Shown: positions 10,924 to 21,367 of the stretch, piece after piece
How positions within the stretch are numbered: position 1 is the first letter of the stretch
How the letters are laid out: each line of letters opens with the position of its first letter
Source of the DNA: Exophiala sp. HKRS030
Taxonomy: Eukaryota > Ascomycota > Eurotiomycetes > Chaetothyriales > Herpotrichiellaceae
DNA: 64,000 bases
Assembly: GCA_023897205.1 (NCBI GenBank)
Contig: JAHWDD010000010.1
Span: 496,001 to 560,000 of the forward strand
Direction of reading: 5' to 3'
The notes under the pieces: generated by a model
What the model was told of the DNA's origin: nothing
What the model saw: only the letters and a program-made list of their open reading frames with translations
Databases searched by the model: none
Position numbers and translations under genes: made by a program

Positions 10924-12076
10924 GTCCACAGCGACCAACAACGACAACAATGACAGGTTAATCAGGGGGAGGGGGTGGTCCTTGGGTATCGGCAGGACAT
11001 TGACATGACTCTCCAAGGTTATGGTTATCGATTGTTACACAAACCTGTGCATCAGAATTGGGGGCGTTGAACACTTTTTTTTCTCAAAAAGTTTATGTGT
11101 CGAGCCCAAAAAAGAAACCCAACATGAAAGGCAAGAGAGAATTTCCGTTCCAAACGACATGGAGGAAACAAAAGCTAGCATGATGATCATGGTGTGTCAC
11201 TGGTGTCAGATTTTCGAGTGCGGATGCGACGCAGTACCTGGAGGGCATGAAGGTATCCAATAGAATTCACCGAGTTCTCGAAAGCTCGTCTCAAAGATGG
11301 CGTCATGGCGATGCATTGAGTTCTTGTCAAGGCCAGAACCATTCCAATGGGAAATAAAATGGTCATCTCGACAAAATCCATAAATTCGCCAGAGGACTTT
11401 GTGATCTGATCCGGCGAACGTTCGGGTGAAATGAAATGATCAAATCATTGTGCCCCGTGAAAGCCCCGGAACTTGGGTAAAAAGTCTGGGGGGGGGAAGT
11501 TTCCGCAGACTACAAACGAGAGTTAGTCGATTCGACCTTGACGACGACGTGTGAATAGAATAGAGAATAGACCTATGAGGAAGACGTCCTCACCTACGAC
11601 GTACTCTCGGGGCCACTCTGACTACCTACGACGTATTCTCGAGGTACCTTAGGGTACTCACTACTCGTACGTACGACTTCACGGTAAGAACCAACATAAG
11701 CCGATCCTTCTCCCCGCTTGACAGAAAATACTCCGTATGGGGGTGATGCTCTTTATCATGATTACTATTCATATTCGAAAATGAACTTCTGACCATTCTT
11801 CCCGCCTCCCTCGAGTACTTTGACAATGTGAAGGATCATTACAAACTCTTCGGCATCATACACCGTAGGTTTGTTTGTTTTTTCCAGTTTCTTTTCTTGA
11901 CAACCTCCGTCATCCACACCTGTGCAGACCGGGGAACAGGACCACGTTTTTCTTGTAGAAACAACAAGAGCAAAAGCAAAAGCATCACTTCGCTCGAATC
12001 CACACAAAAAAAACATCAACATTGCAAACAGAGAGGGAAAACAAAAACAAAAAGATTCGAGTAGGATTCATCGACA
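10924..12076. other. Intergenic region, repeat-bearing
   Basis: No supported gene over 1.15 kb. It has a 21-base imperfect direct repeat near 11.6 kb, a copy of TACTCCGTA (11729-11737), a G9 run near 11490 and A-rich leader sequence before the tautomerase gene. Confidence 0.5.
11592..11644. repeat. Two imperfect 21-base direct repeats
   Basis: ACCTACGACGTACTCTCGGGG (11592-11612) recurs at 11624-11644 with 19 of 21 matches. Both differences are transitions (C/T and G/A). Confidence 0.75.
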
Positions 12077-13086
12077 ATGCCAATCTACGAGGTAACCCCC
12101 CCCCCCCAAAAATCTTCTTCTTCTTCTTCATATATGAATCAACGACTTTGATCGACGTCGAAGAGAAAGAAAAAAAAAAAAAGAAACACCACCATATCAT
12201 CAACCAGCACAACTCCTTCGATCATACGGATTCTACTCCGTCACTTTACCCAGGAACTCACAACCTATTCAAAAAAAAAAATAGATCCAACACACTTACC
12301 CACTCACACCTGATCAAAAACGATCGATTGCCAAATCCGTCACGAGTTTACACTCTACGACATTTTTGACTCCGAGTTTGTTTGTCAATGTCATATTTCA
12401 ATATTTACCCGCCACGTCGACGGCGTCGTCGTCGTCTACATCCTCCGGCACCGCACCCGACGAACAGGACGACCCTACGTATTACCTGGCGGGTGAACCT
12501 TTCAGTCATCATCACCCTCATGGTCCCAACCGTATCATTGCACAAGTCAGGACGTCCCCGGAAAGGACAAAGGCAATCTTTGATGATTTGGCCTTGCGTA
12601 TAGAAAAGTCATGGTATGATGTTGTCAATAACGACGACGACGACGACAACCACCAAAAAGACAACAAGGCGGCCAGAAAAATGCACATGATAAGTTTCTA
12701 TCCAATGATTGCTGCAAGGGAAAATGGTGTTACTATACCAGATGTAAGTTTTTTGTTTTGTTTTGTTTTGTTTTGTTTTGCCTTCTCTCTCTCTCTCTCT
12801 CTCTCGTTCTCGCTCTGTCTTTTTTTTTAAAATTTCCAATTTCATTTCCCCCTCCTCCCCCTTTTACATCCCCCGAAATATCCTCTAGTACGGTTGTACA
12901 GCATCTACTTACCTACACCATCACTACTAACACTGACTGTTTCGTCAGGCTGGTAATGAATCAAATTGGTTAAAAGATAACATGTCATATTTCAAATCTC
13001 AAGCTTATGAACACGGTGATGAAGATTTCAAAAAAATGATTGAAGAAATCGATCAACGAGACGACTTGAAAGCAATGCTCAAGTAG
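12077..13086 (+). CDS. Fungal tautomerase-like protein (cis-3-chloroacrylic acid dehalogenase-type superfamily)
   Basis: Three exons: 12077-12091, 12285-12743 and 12949-13086, 203 residues. The first exon is only MPIYE. Splicing it to IQHTYPLTPDQKRSIAKS restores the typical start of the fungal tautomerase_3 family, in which Pro-2 becomes the catalytic N-terminal Pro after Met removal. Family segments SVTSLHSTTFLTPSLFVNVIF, NRIIAQVRTSPERT and SWYDVVN follow. The C-terminus is AGNESNWLKDNMSYF ... HGDEDFKKMIEEI. A coding GAC run gives five consecutive Asp residues near 120. The introns are unusual: intron 1 (193 bases) has a C12 run near its donor and ends in A10 plus TAG with no pyrimidine tract, and intron 2 carries TTTTG and CT repeats. 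Substrate is unknown. Confidence 0.88.
12751..12805. repeat. (TTTTG)6 and (CT)n microsatellites in an intron
   Basis: Six TTTTG units (12751-12780) and a CT run (about 12784-12805) lie inside intron 2 of the tautomerase-like gene. Confidence 0.9.
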
Positions 13087-13398
13087 GAACACATATACTT
13101 CAACATCTCCCCCAAGATTATCAATGTCAGGCTCCTCGGCTCAGATCACGATTGTGGAAGAAAGAGCATTGAATTGCTTGAAATTTCAAACGAATACTAT
13201 CAATCAAATACTGTTCTATACCTACCTATACTGCTCTAGTATACTCTATTGAAGTCCTCTAGTCAAGCCTCTTTGTTATCCTTGTCATGTAAGATGCGGT
13301 ATTTATCCTGCTTGTCGCATCACTTACTAGTAATGCCTCGAATCCCATATGAACGACTGGATTCCGTTGCTTTTCGACCAAACCAATCTTTGTCGACT
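13087..13398. other. Short convergent intergenic region
   Basis: 312 bases between two 3' ends. Nothing beyond probable 3' UTR sequence. Confidence 0.6.
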
Positions 13399-15488
13399 TC
13401 ACTTATCCTCATTGTCAGGACCCTCAACATCTGCCCTGATAATGACAATCTTCTCTCCTCTTTCTCTTGCTTCTCGTCCCGGACTATCACGCACTTCAAC
13501 TTCCACCTTGACTCCTCCCCTACCATTTCTCGACACGCTCCGACTCGGCCCAGGACTCAGCTTGAAATGTTGTTCAACCCCATGCTGACCACCAACGGAG
13601 CCTCGGTGGATGGACTTTCTTGGCCTTCCTCTTATCGGAGTCAGTGGTGGAGATTTGACAGGACTGGCTTTGGATTTGTCTTCTGTTTCAACCACAGACG
13701 GCGGAGCTAGGACTTGTTTTTCGGACATGGCTCTCTGTAGCGGCGTCTTTGGCAGGGGTATATCCTCGGGATCCCCTTGAGACTTCAGCCCTTCAAATTC
13801 TTCATCTGCTGGCATCTGAAGAGCAGGAATTTGCGTAGGCTTGAGCTGGTCTACATCGACCTTGTCTTCTCGCAAGGCTGATTCCTTGACGAGCATTGTC
13901 GGAGCTCGAGTCTGCCGACGGCTGAATCTTTCTCGCTCAGAATAGCTGCGGCGCTTCAGCGCATCATCCTGTTCGCTAGCAGCTTGCAACAGTTCATGGA
14001 CCCTGCTTCTGACAATGCTCGGTTTAGGAAGAGACGGAGGTGCATTCTCACGCTTGATTTCGTCCGAAGATGATTGTTCTGGGACTTGCGATGTCGTGGC
14101 AGAGGCTCTGTTGAAGAGTCCCCATTTAAAAGGCCAGGCCAGGGACGTCTTTCGTTGTTTGTCCTGGGGCATATCCTCATCACCAGTGGGTTGCTCCTCT
14201 GCTTCACGCACATGATCGTCTTCGTTACCTTTCGGTTCGGGAGACACAGCTGCAAGCCCTGATTTTTGTCGCTCGTGAACCATAGCTGGTAAAGCTAATG
14301 GTATCAATGGTGTCCCAGATCTCTCCTCAATCGTAGCTCCGAACTTGATTTTGTGCATCTTTTTTGGCCCTTGATGCTCATCTTGATCAGCTTGGCTTGC
14401 CACCGCATGATGGTGAGTTTTGTGGACCTCATCGTAGTCGAGTTGCTTCTTGTTGAGACTTTCGAACATGGCTGTTCTTCGCTTGACTGGACTGAGTTCA
14501 TTGCCCGGTTGTGACTGCACTTGTTCAACTGACACCAGATCTTTGTCTGCTGGATGAGCAAGGATGGGCTTTTGTAACCTGCCAGCCACTGCCAAAGACG
14601 AATTGATAGATGATACGCGGTGGTCCTGGGCAGGGGCGAAGGGTTCACGTAGAGACAAGATCGAGTCGTTCTCGTAATCGACTCTGAGGGACTCTTCGCT
14701 ACTGCTGCGTGGTCCGCCGGAATCAACACTTCGTCTATTTCCTCTGGCTTTGGACCGGGACCGACGATCTATGGTATTGGTCGTATTCAAGTGATTCGTC
14801 GTGGTGGATTTCTGTGCTGAATCTACCATATCGTCATCAGAAAATACTTGAGGTCCTGTCCCTTCGATGGCATGATCCAACATATTGTTAAGTTCAGCCA
14901 GGGTGCATGCCTTTTCGGTTGGTTGGTTCTCGTTCACCAATCTATCTTCAACCACCGAACGAAGCCTCAATCTAGCCACGGCTATCTCCTGAGACGGGTC
15001 CGCAGCTGCCTCCATTGATCGAAATCTGCGGTGAAGTTGATGGATTTGATCCCCTTCGGTGGGTCGACGAGAGACAGCATGAGAATTAAACACTTCATCA
15101 AGGCTCGTAACAGGTCGAGCGGGCAGAACCTTCACTGTGTCCTCATGTCCTGCCACCTTTTTGGACGAATGAGGTTGCTTGTAGATGATTGAACCGACAG
15201 GCGGTCGACCATCGCCACGCAAGCCCTCATTACCGTCCCTTGAAGCCCGTCCCGCGGGCGAAGCAAAGCTCAGACTCTCCCTGCGACCTTGAGCCTCGTA
15301 AGTCCCCGACTCTTTTGCGTGGGTAAGAATCCGAGGAGCGAGGTTGAAGGTGGGGGCTCGGGACTCTAGTGTTTGCACATCCTGGAAGGCTCGAATTCGA
15401 TCGGCCACAGTGCCACGTTGCGGTCTACCATTCCGTTAGCCATACTTATGACGGGCGAGAGAGAAACAAACGCTTGAGAGCTATCCAT
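13399..15488 (-). CDS. Large disordered protein, function unknown
   Basis: One long open frame (15381-13399, about 660 codons) on the minus strand. No ATG heads this frame: the farthest upstream start-like codon is a GTG at 15408. A plausible first exon is 15488-15429 (MDSSQAFVSLSPVISMANGM), joined by a 47-base intron to DVQTLESRAPTF, giving about 680 residues in phase. This junction is tentative. The protein is rich in Ser, Arg, Pro, Glu and Gln and looks largely disordered. Possible short linear motifs include SPVKRRTAMFESLNKK, KKMHKIKFGATIEERSG, SYSERERFSRRQ and a basic proline-directed patch SPPLTPIRGRPRKS, which resembles a CDK site next to an AT-hook-like GRPRK. A nuclear or cell-cycle-regulated role is inference only; I do not recognise the family. 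Confidence 0.75.
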
Positions 15489-15936
15489 ATTGAAGACTGT
15501 GTAGAATTGTTCTATTGGTCATATTAGGGTCCTGGGGGAAAAAAGCAGTCGACAGTAGAATAGCGGTAGAAACTGAAAATCGTAACTGGATAAGCGTAAC
15601 AAGCAGGTCCAGGGAAAGCAGGTTAAGTCCGACATTGTTGTTTCGTGAACTTCCAAACTAGGAGGCAGGAGCATTGATGCTAGACGAGTCAGCTAACGGC
15701 AAGCGCCAGTGTCGTGTACAGGTAGGATTTGCTCCGGCGAAACAACATATCAAGAAAAGATTGTACCAGTGGTCAGTCATGAGCAAAGGGGTTAATCAAT
15801 GGCGCAGAGAGACAACATTTTTGGGCGGAAAAAAACGACGAGAGGATGATCAGAGTGGTACAATTCAAACTTGACGACCAAGTTGCGCTTTTCTTCTCGA
15901 GCATCGGTTTATATGTACAAAAGCATGGCTAATTCT
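15489..15936. other. Intergenic between disordered-protein 5' end and ATP synthase delta 3' end
   Basis: No supported gene. It presumably carries the promoter of the disordered protein and the 3' UTR of the delta subunit gene. Confidence 0.55.
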
Positions 15937-16719
15937 TTATTTCATCGCTGCTTGCAATGACTCGAGGACCTGTAGAAGCGCATCATCAGCACGGCAAAAT
16001 AATTGGAGGGTCAGGCGCCGAGTCTTACCTCAAGCTCAATCTTGGCCTCTGCGATGTCCTGCTCACTTCCGCTTCCACTGGCGATTTTCTGAGCTTCCGA
16101 GATCTGGGACTTGATAGCCTCTTCGCTAAAGTCCTCAATGGGGAAGCCTTCGACTGCGTTGATGCTCAAATTCGAGTCGGGCTGAACGACGGCAAAACCT
16201 CCAGAGACTGTCGAATAATATCAGTATTCCAGCTCTTTCCCATGTTGTCAAAGGAGTACTAGACGTACGAAAGAATTGTTTGTTTTCACCGTTCTCTTGA
16301 ATGATCTCGACCAAACCAGGCTTCAACTGTTCGATCGAAGGAACGTGCTGGGCGAGAATACCCATTTCACCAGACTCGGCGGGAATGTTGACTTGGACAC
16401 TAGAATCATTTCGGTCAGCTCGAAGTTCCATGGGGTCGAAGTGAACGGTGCCGGGTTCGATGGATTCAGGACGTACACATCTTGTGACTTGTAAATGGAC
16501 TAGATTCCAGACACGTTAGTCAATGTTCATCTCATCCGCATCCAAATTCCAGCTTCTCGAACGGGACACTTCCGAGGACAAACGTACTTGATGGGGCAGG
16601 GCGAGTGAAAGCTTTATTTTGTCCGAGACGGCTTCAGCATAACCTCGACGCTGGATGGGTTTGATGGCGACTGCGGATCTAGCGCGCAGCGCTGCACGAG
16701 ACAGTCGGAGGGCGCTCAT
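15937..16719 (-). CDS. ATP16: ATP synthase F1 delta subunit, mitochondrial
   Basis: Five exons on the minus strand: 16719-16588, 16499-16477, 16399-16269, 16207-16029 and 15969-15937, giving 165 residues. Exon 2 is only 23 bases. Junctions restore the family sequence: LSLALPHQ to SIYKSQDV, then VQVNIPAESGEMG, NKQFF to LSGGFAVVQPD, and IELE to VLESLQAAMK. The delta subunit (bacterial epsilon equivalent) is part of the rotor stalk linking the F1 motor to the c-ring in the inner mitochondrial membrane. The N-terminus (SALRLSRAALRARSAVAIKP ... RRGYAEA) is a classic cleavable presequence with an RRGYA processing site. It lies between a disordered protein and an Ipa1-like gene, all on the same strand but with separate promoters. 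Confidence 0.96.
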
Positions 16720-17239
16720 GTCGACAAGTGGTGGGCGTGAAGGAGCAGAGATTCTGATATTGCTGGTGCAAGCTCCAATCGAGCTCTTTGAGATGCCGCA
16801 ACTGAAGATAGAATTGCCAAGATTTGGGTTAGCTACTTGGGCCTTGTCCTGTTTTGGCGCCAATTTGATGCTGCCTTGTGCTCGTCTTGAAGCCGCCCGG
16901 ACGAGGCGCGAGACGGCTTTGAAGACTATCCAATCAAATGGTCAAACTCCACCAAAGCAGCGATGCAATTTCCATCTTTTAGTTCTAGTGTCATTGAGGT
17001 TCATCTTCCACAGCTTTTGTAGCAACACTCACAGTGGTACAACCCTGAGGATCTTCCCAGTACTCAGTATCCGTTCTGGCTATAGTCGTCGGAAATTATA
17101 TTTGTATTCGGATTATTCCTACATGTTCCGGGTTCCCTGAGATCTATGTCGTGATATACGTGATAGTGCAACACCTTGACAGAACCAAAACAGAGACTGG
17201 ATGTGTGATACAAGAATCTCGTACAGGTAAATCAAAGTT
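16720..17239. promoter_or_regulatory. ATP synthase delta promoter region with CCAAT box
   Basis: A CCAAT pentamer at 16930-16934 lies about 210 bases upstream of the delta-subunit start. HAP/CBF regulation of respiratory genes is well known in fungi; that this copy is used is inference. No gene is supported here. Confidence 0.4.
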
Positions 17240-18794
17240 TTAGAGGTACAGTTCCGACATGCCAGCCGGTAATTTGAACACTTCGAACCCGTCTTCGACT
17301 TTCTTGTTGAGAGGATTCTCGTCCATTTTCGCGGACCCCGACGCGTGTTTCTCCCATCTGTCCAGCAACCCGACCGTCCAGTCCTGGAACGTCTGCGCGG
17401 CCTCGGGGAGTATCTCTGTGCTCTCGAATAAAACTTTTTTGAATTCGGCGTAATCGTCTTCTGGAACCGCGAGCTCTTCGTGGGTATTGGAATTGTCGTC
17501 AAGGAATGTTTCAGGATCTGCGAGAGCCTTGTAGAAGATCTTCATTGCCCGATGAGCAGTAGGCCCTCGTCTGCTACTCGAGTAGTAGATGTCTGGGTTG
17601 AATACCCACACCAAAAGGCCCAGCTTACCGGATGTCGCATCTTCACCGTTGCTTCGGTGAACCACAATCTTACGACTCACAGAGCTCTCGATAAGAGACA
17701 GTAATTGTGCGCCGAGGAAAACGGCAGCCGGATATTTCTGCCAATCCTGTCCCGGATCCGGTAGAACTTGTAATCGTGACTTGTAGAGTCGAGTGCCGGA
17801 GCGCCCTGTTTGAGAAGATCCTATCATCGTTTCACACACGTCACATCTTACAATTTTGTTCTCTTCCCTCAAGCTAGGTGCTGCCTAAAGGACTCGTAGT
17901 GTTAGCGATGCATGTTCCTCACGTGTATCCCTTTACGCCCCGGCAGCTCGGACGGGCAAAGGTGAAATAAGGAGGAAGCTGATCCGTGGACTTGGTAAAC
18001 GGCCGGTCATCCATCCTTGTCAAGACAAGAGGTTGACTCGGCCAATCACAAACGGAGAATATCAATCAATGTACGGCGAGTGTATCAGAAACTGGATCAA
18101 CTGACGCTCTAAATTCGAGACTTGAAAAGCTTCTTTCTTGACGCCAACGTTGCCACAAAGATCGCCGATCACTCGGCTGACGCTGATGAATACGCACCTG
18201 AAGGTTGAGGCAATCCTCTCGGTGTAAAAGGAACGAGACAGTGTCCACGAGCCCTACACCAGCGGTGGTGGCGACTTGGCTCTTTGCGGAGAACCCTTTA
18301 GACTCGGCGGCGTGGTCATGTGGCGAATATCCTTCGTGTGGTTTGTGACAGAACCACAAGTCCATGAGATCTGCCCAATGATCACTGGGGAGATCTTTCC
18401 ATGTCTTGATCTCGCCAGATTGCACAATGTCAGCACCGCAGTTTTTGCATTGGATGGCGGCTTCTGGCGTGAGGTCGCTTGCAGACCAGGGCACCTCCGA
18501 ATTACCAGGTTCGTCCTGTTTGTCCTTCAACTGACTAACGTCTTCTATCTGTAACCGGGCCGAAAATTCCGTCCGTTTATCGGTTGGGAGCGTGACGTTT
18601 GCAGTGCCAGAAATTTGAGTGGGCAGATAGATGCTAGACGATTCTCCATCGTGAACCGCCGTGATGATTTTCTTGTCCGAGGAGATGTAAATCTTCGTGT
18701 GCTCGTTCTTCTCGCTCTGGAGAGACGCATGAAGAGTCAATTGCCGGATGTTGGTCAGCGCTTCTGCGTAGAGGTCGATCTTCGGCTTTGGCAT
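17240..18794 (-). CDS. Ipa1/UBE3D-like ubiquitin E2-binding protein (HECT_2 family)
   Basis: Two exons: 18794-18198 and 17884-17240, 413 residues, with a 313-base intron that is long for this window. ATG 18794 begins MPKPKIDLYAEAL; an in-frame ATG at 18815 would add seven residues. The protein carries family hallmarks: the C-x2-C pair in AAIQCKNCGAD, a segment WKDLPSDHWADLMDLWFCHKPH, and after the intron a second Cys pair in RCDVCETMIG. A C-terminal domain with KLGLLVWVFNPDIYYSSS and RAMKIFYKAL follows. Members bind ubiquitin-conjugating enzymes, and yeast Ipa1 supports mRNA 3'-end processing. The role here is assumed from the family. The joined sequence LNLQ/AAPSLREENKIVRCD is in phase 0. 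Confidence 0.85.
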
Positions 18795-21367
18795 GGTGGC
18801 GTAATTGCCGCGCACAATGGTGGAGAGTAGCGGAGGGTGCTCGGAGGAGCTGCAAGTTACCTGACCTTCACCAAAGCGTGTACATGTGCTTGCTACCGGC
18901 TAATGCCGGGATGGAAGCAGCGCGTATCTGCAAAGTCCTAGCAATGATGTGCAGGCTCGGCGCGGACGCCGTAGCTTGAAAGGTGCCTAGATGCAAGTCC
19001 AGGGAAGAGCAGTCCGACCTGAAGAAGCTAGAAGAGAATCCGGTGATTCGAAGCAGGATGGCAATGTTGATAGGCTGAGGTTCGCCTGGGAAGGCGCCCG
19101 AATCATGCCACTGCCATCACGGTCCAGGGTCCAAAGAAAGAATATGATTCAACGTGGCGGCGTAAGCTGCATGCTTCCCTTCCCACGTCGAGTCAATGGG
19201 GAAATATGCTGAGTTGATGCGAGCACGGGAAATATGAGAGAAGATGATGAAGCGATCATGTGCTGAGGCGCGAAAGAAGACGTGGGTGGAGGTTCGATTT
19301 TTGCGTCAAGCCAATAGAAGTTTGTGGTTGATGACGCCGCTGCCGCTTTTTCGCTCTCGACCATGTAAGAACGTCCTGCCTAGAAATGCAGGTAGAGCAG
19401 AATGGAAGTGAATTGTTCTTTCAGCGGATGCTGCCTTTGATGCTTCGTCGTGGACCTTATCGTGTCGCAACCACTCGGGACCTGTTGCTACGTAGGCTCC
19501 AAAGACGGAAATCGACAACCTACACATTTCAGATTACTTGAACGTGGTCAAAACGTCGAGACTGGCAACTTCAACTCTCATCTGCCTAAATCTGCAGTCT
19601 TGGTGAGAACAGCGTTACAGTACATCTATCCGCTGTCCTGTATGACAGTGATTGTCCTACAAAGATGTCGAGTCAATGATAATGTTACAGGATACAAGCC
19701 AGAAAAAAAAATACCAGTAATCGAGCACTATCATATTTCCATCAGCTATCGAATCTGCTCCGTTATTCTGCCCACCAAATTCAGACAATTATGCCCGGAG
19801 ACGATGTCATTGTTGCGTCGTGTCTTCCCCTGACGGCAGAAACTGTGCTGATGAGGCACACTTCTGACTTCCGATTTTCCCACTATGGCCTCAGCACGGG
19901 TGGCCGCACTTGTGACATCGTGTTCCTGGGATAACCCAGACCTCTTGGCCCCTCCCCTTGCATCGGGGGCATCGGATGCCATTCATCTGGAAAGCAGTCT
20001 GTTGAGTCATGGAAGGGTACAATCAAGACATAGGGAAACACGAACCGGTCGACTAACTCCTGTCGGACGATCTTGTTTTGGCTGCGGAATGTATGGAGCC
20101 TTTGGCTGCCACAGACAAGTATCAATCGTGATACTGGTGGGATTCATTGTACAAAGCCGGTAAGTACGAGCTTGGATAGTGTTAAAGTTTATTGACGTTG
20201 ATGGCGATGGAAGATGGGATTGATGGAAAATGAGTTGGATGGGCGAGCATGATGTTAAGCTATGACTTGCCTGCTTTTATAGTCACAGGCCAAGTATCAG
20301 TTTCGACCTGGTGAGAATGCACCACTGACATATCGACACAGCACTCCGACGTTTGTACACCGGACAGGAGTCACAAGATGAAGTTCGATCAATCTTCGTA
20401 CTATGCAAGTGGTATACTGACCTAGCTTCGACTCTCTACCTAATGACACCTGTACAAGCCTGGCACTCGACCTGTAGGCTTGAACTTAATCCAGTGTGTT
20501 CTTTTTGCAGATCGTGTTCCACCGCGCGGATCGGTGAGGAGCTGGCCGGTCCACGTTTCTCTTTTGTGGAACAAAAAAATTGTCTTCCCGGCATCATTAC
20601 CATATCGATTCGTGAGAATCGCCTCTGTGACAACTGCCCAAATGAACGAGTGGGAACTCGCAACCATGTCAGAGATATGTATGGTTTTGGGGAAAAGGCT
20701 AAACGGTGAGCGAGCATCTTATGCTCAGGAGGTCTTATGTTCTTGATCGAGAGCCAATCGGAAAAGTGGCACTTGGCCAGCAAATGTCCAGTGTTGTAGT
20801 GCCGGTAGGGACGCCTCGGATGGCATCGTAGGTTCGACGCAGAGCAGATGTTAGGGTTCTGCGCGAGGACATTGCTTCACGGTGTGAGATGTCCAGTAAC
20901 ATTCGAATACCAAGTGGGAGCCATCACCGCTATTGTATTTCCTCAAATGGTGGCCGCCGAACCTTATGCTTGTCTCTCCACAAATCACCCCCATTACGAT
21001 TTGTGCTTGTCAGCCTGACAATGCGAGCATGACCAGGGCTGCACTTGCGGACATAAAGCCGAGTCCAAGGACGTGTTCGTGGAAGAAAGCAGGTGACATG
21101 GAATGGTTGCACCTCTTTCTGAGAAATGTAAGACATTGGGACGCGGTTCGGAAAAACTCCGAGCCCCAGACAAGTGATAAAATATTGGCATTTTTCGCCT
21201 ATTTAATGCCATCACGAGGGCATCGTAAATTTCTAGACCTGTATAGCTTCTGCCGCGCTAGAGATGTTTCACTGGCGGGGATCATGGTGACCTTTAGCTG
21301 AAGGGAATGCGTTGAGGTAGTATGGGGAGGAGCGCCCAAAAGAACTCGATCCGAGATGTGTTGAAAA
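18795..21367. other. Gene-poor 2.6-kb intergenic region
   Basis: Both strands carry only short open frames with no family features, hydrophobic leaders or convincing splice-joined exons. I see no tRNA-like fold, transposon end or long repeat. It may hold noncoding transcripts or eroded sequence that I cannot recognise. Confidence 0.5.
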
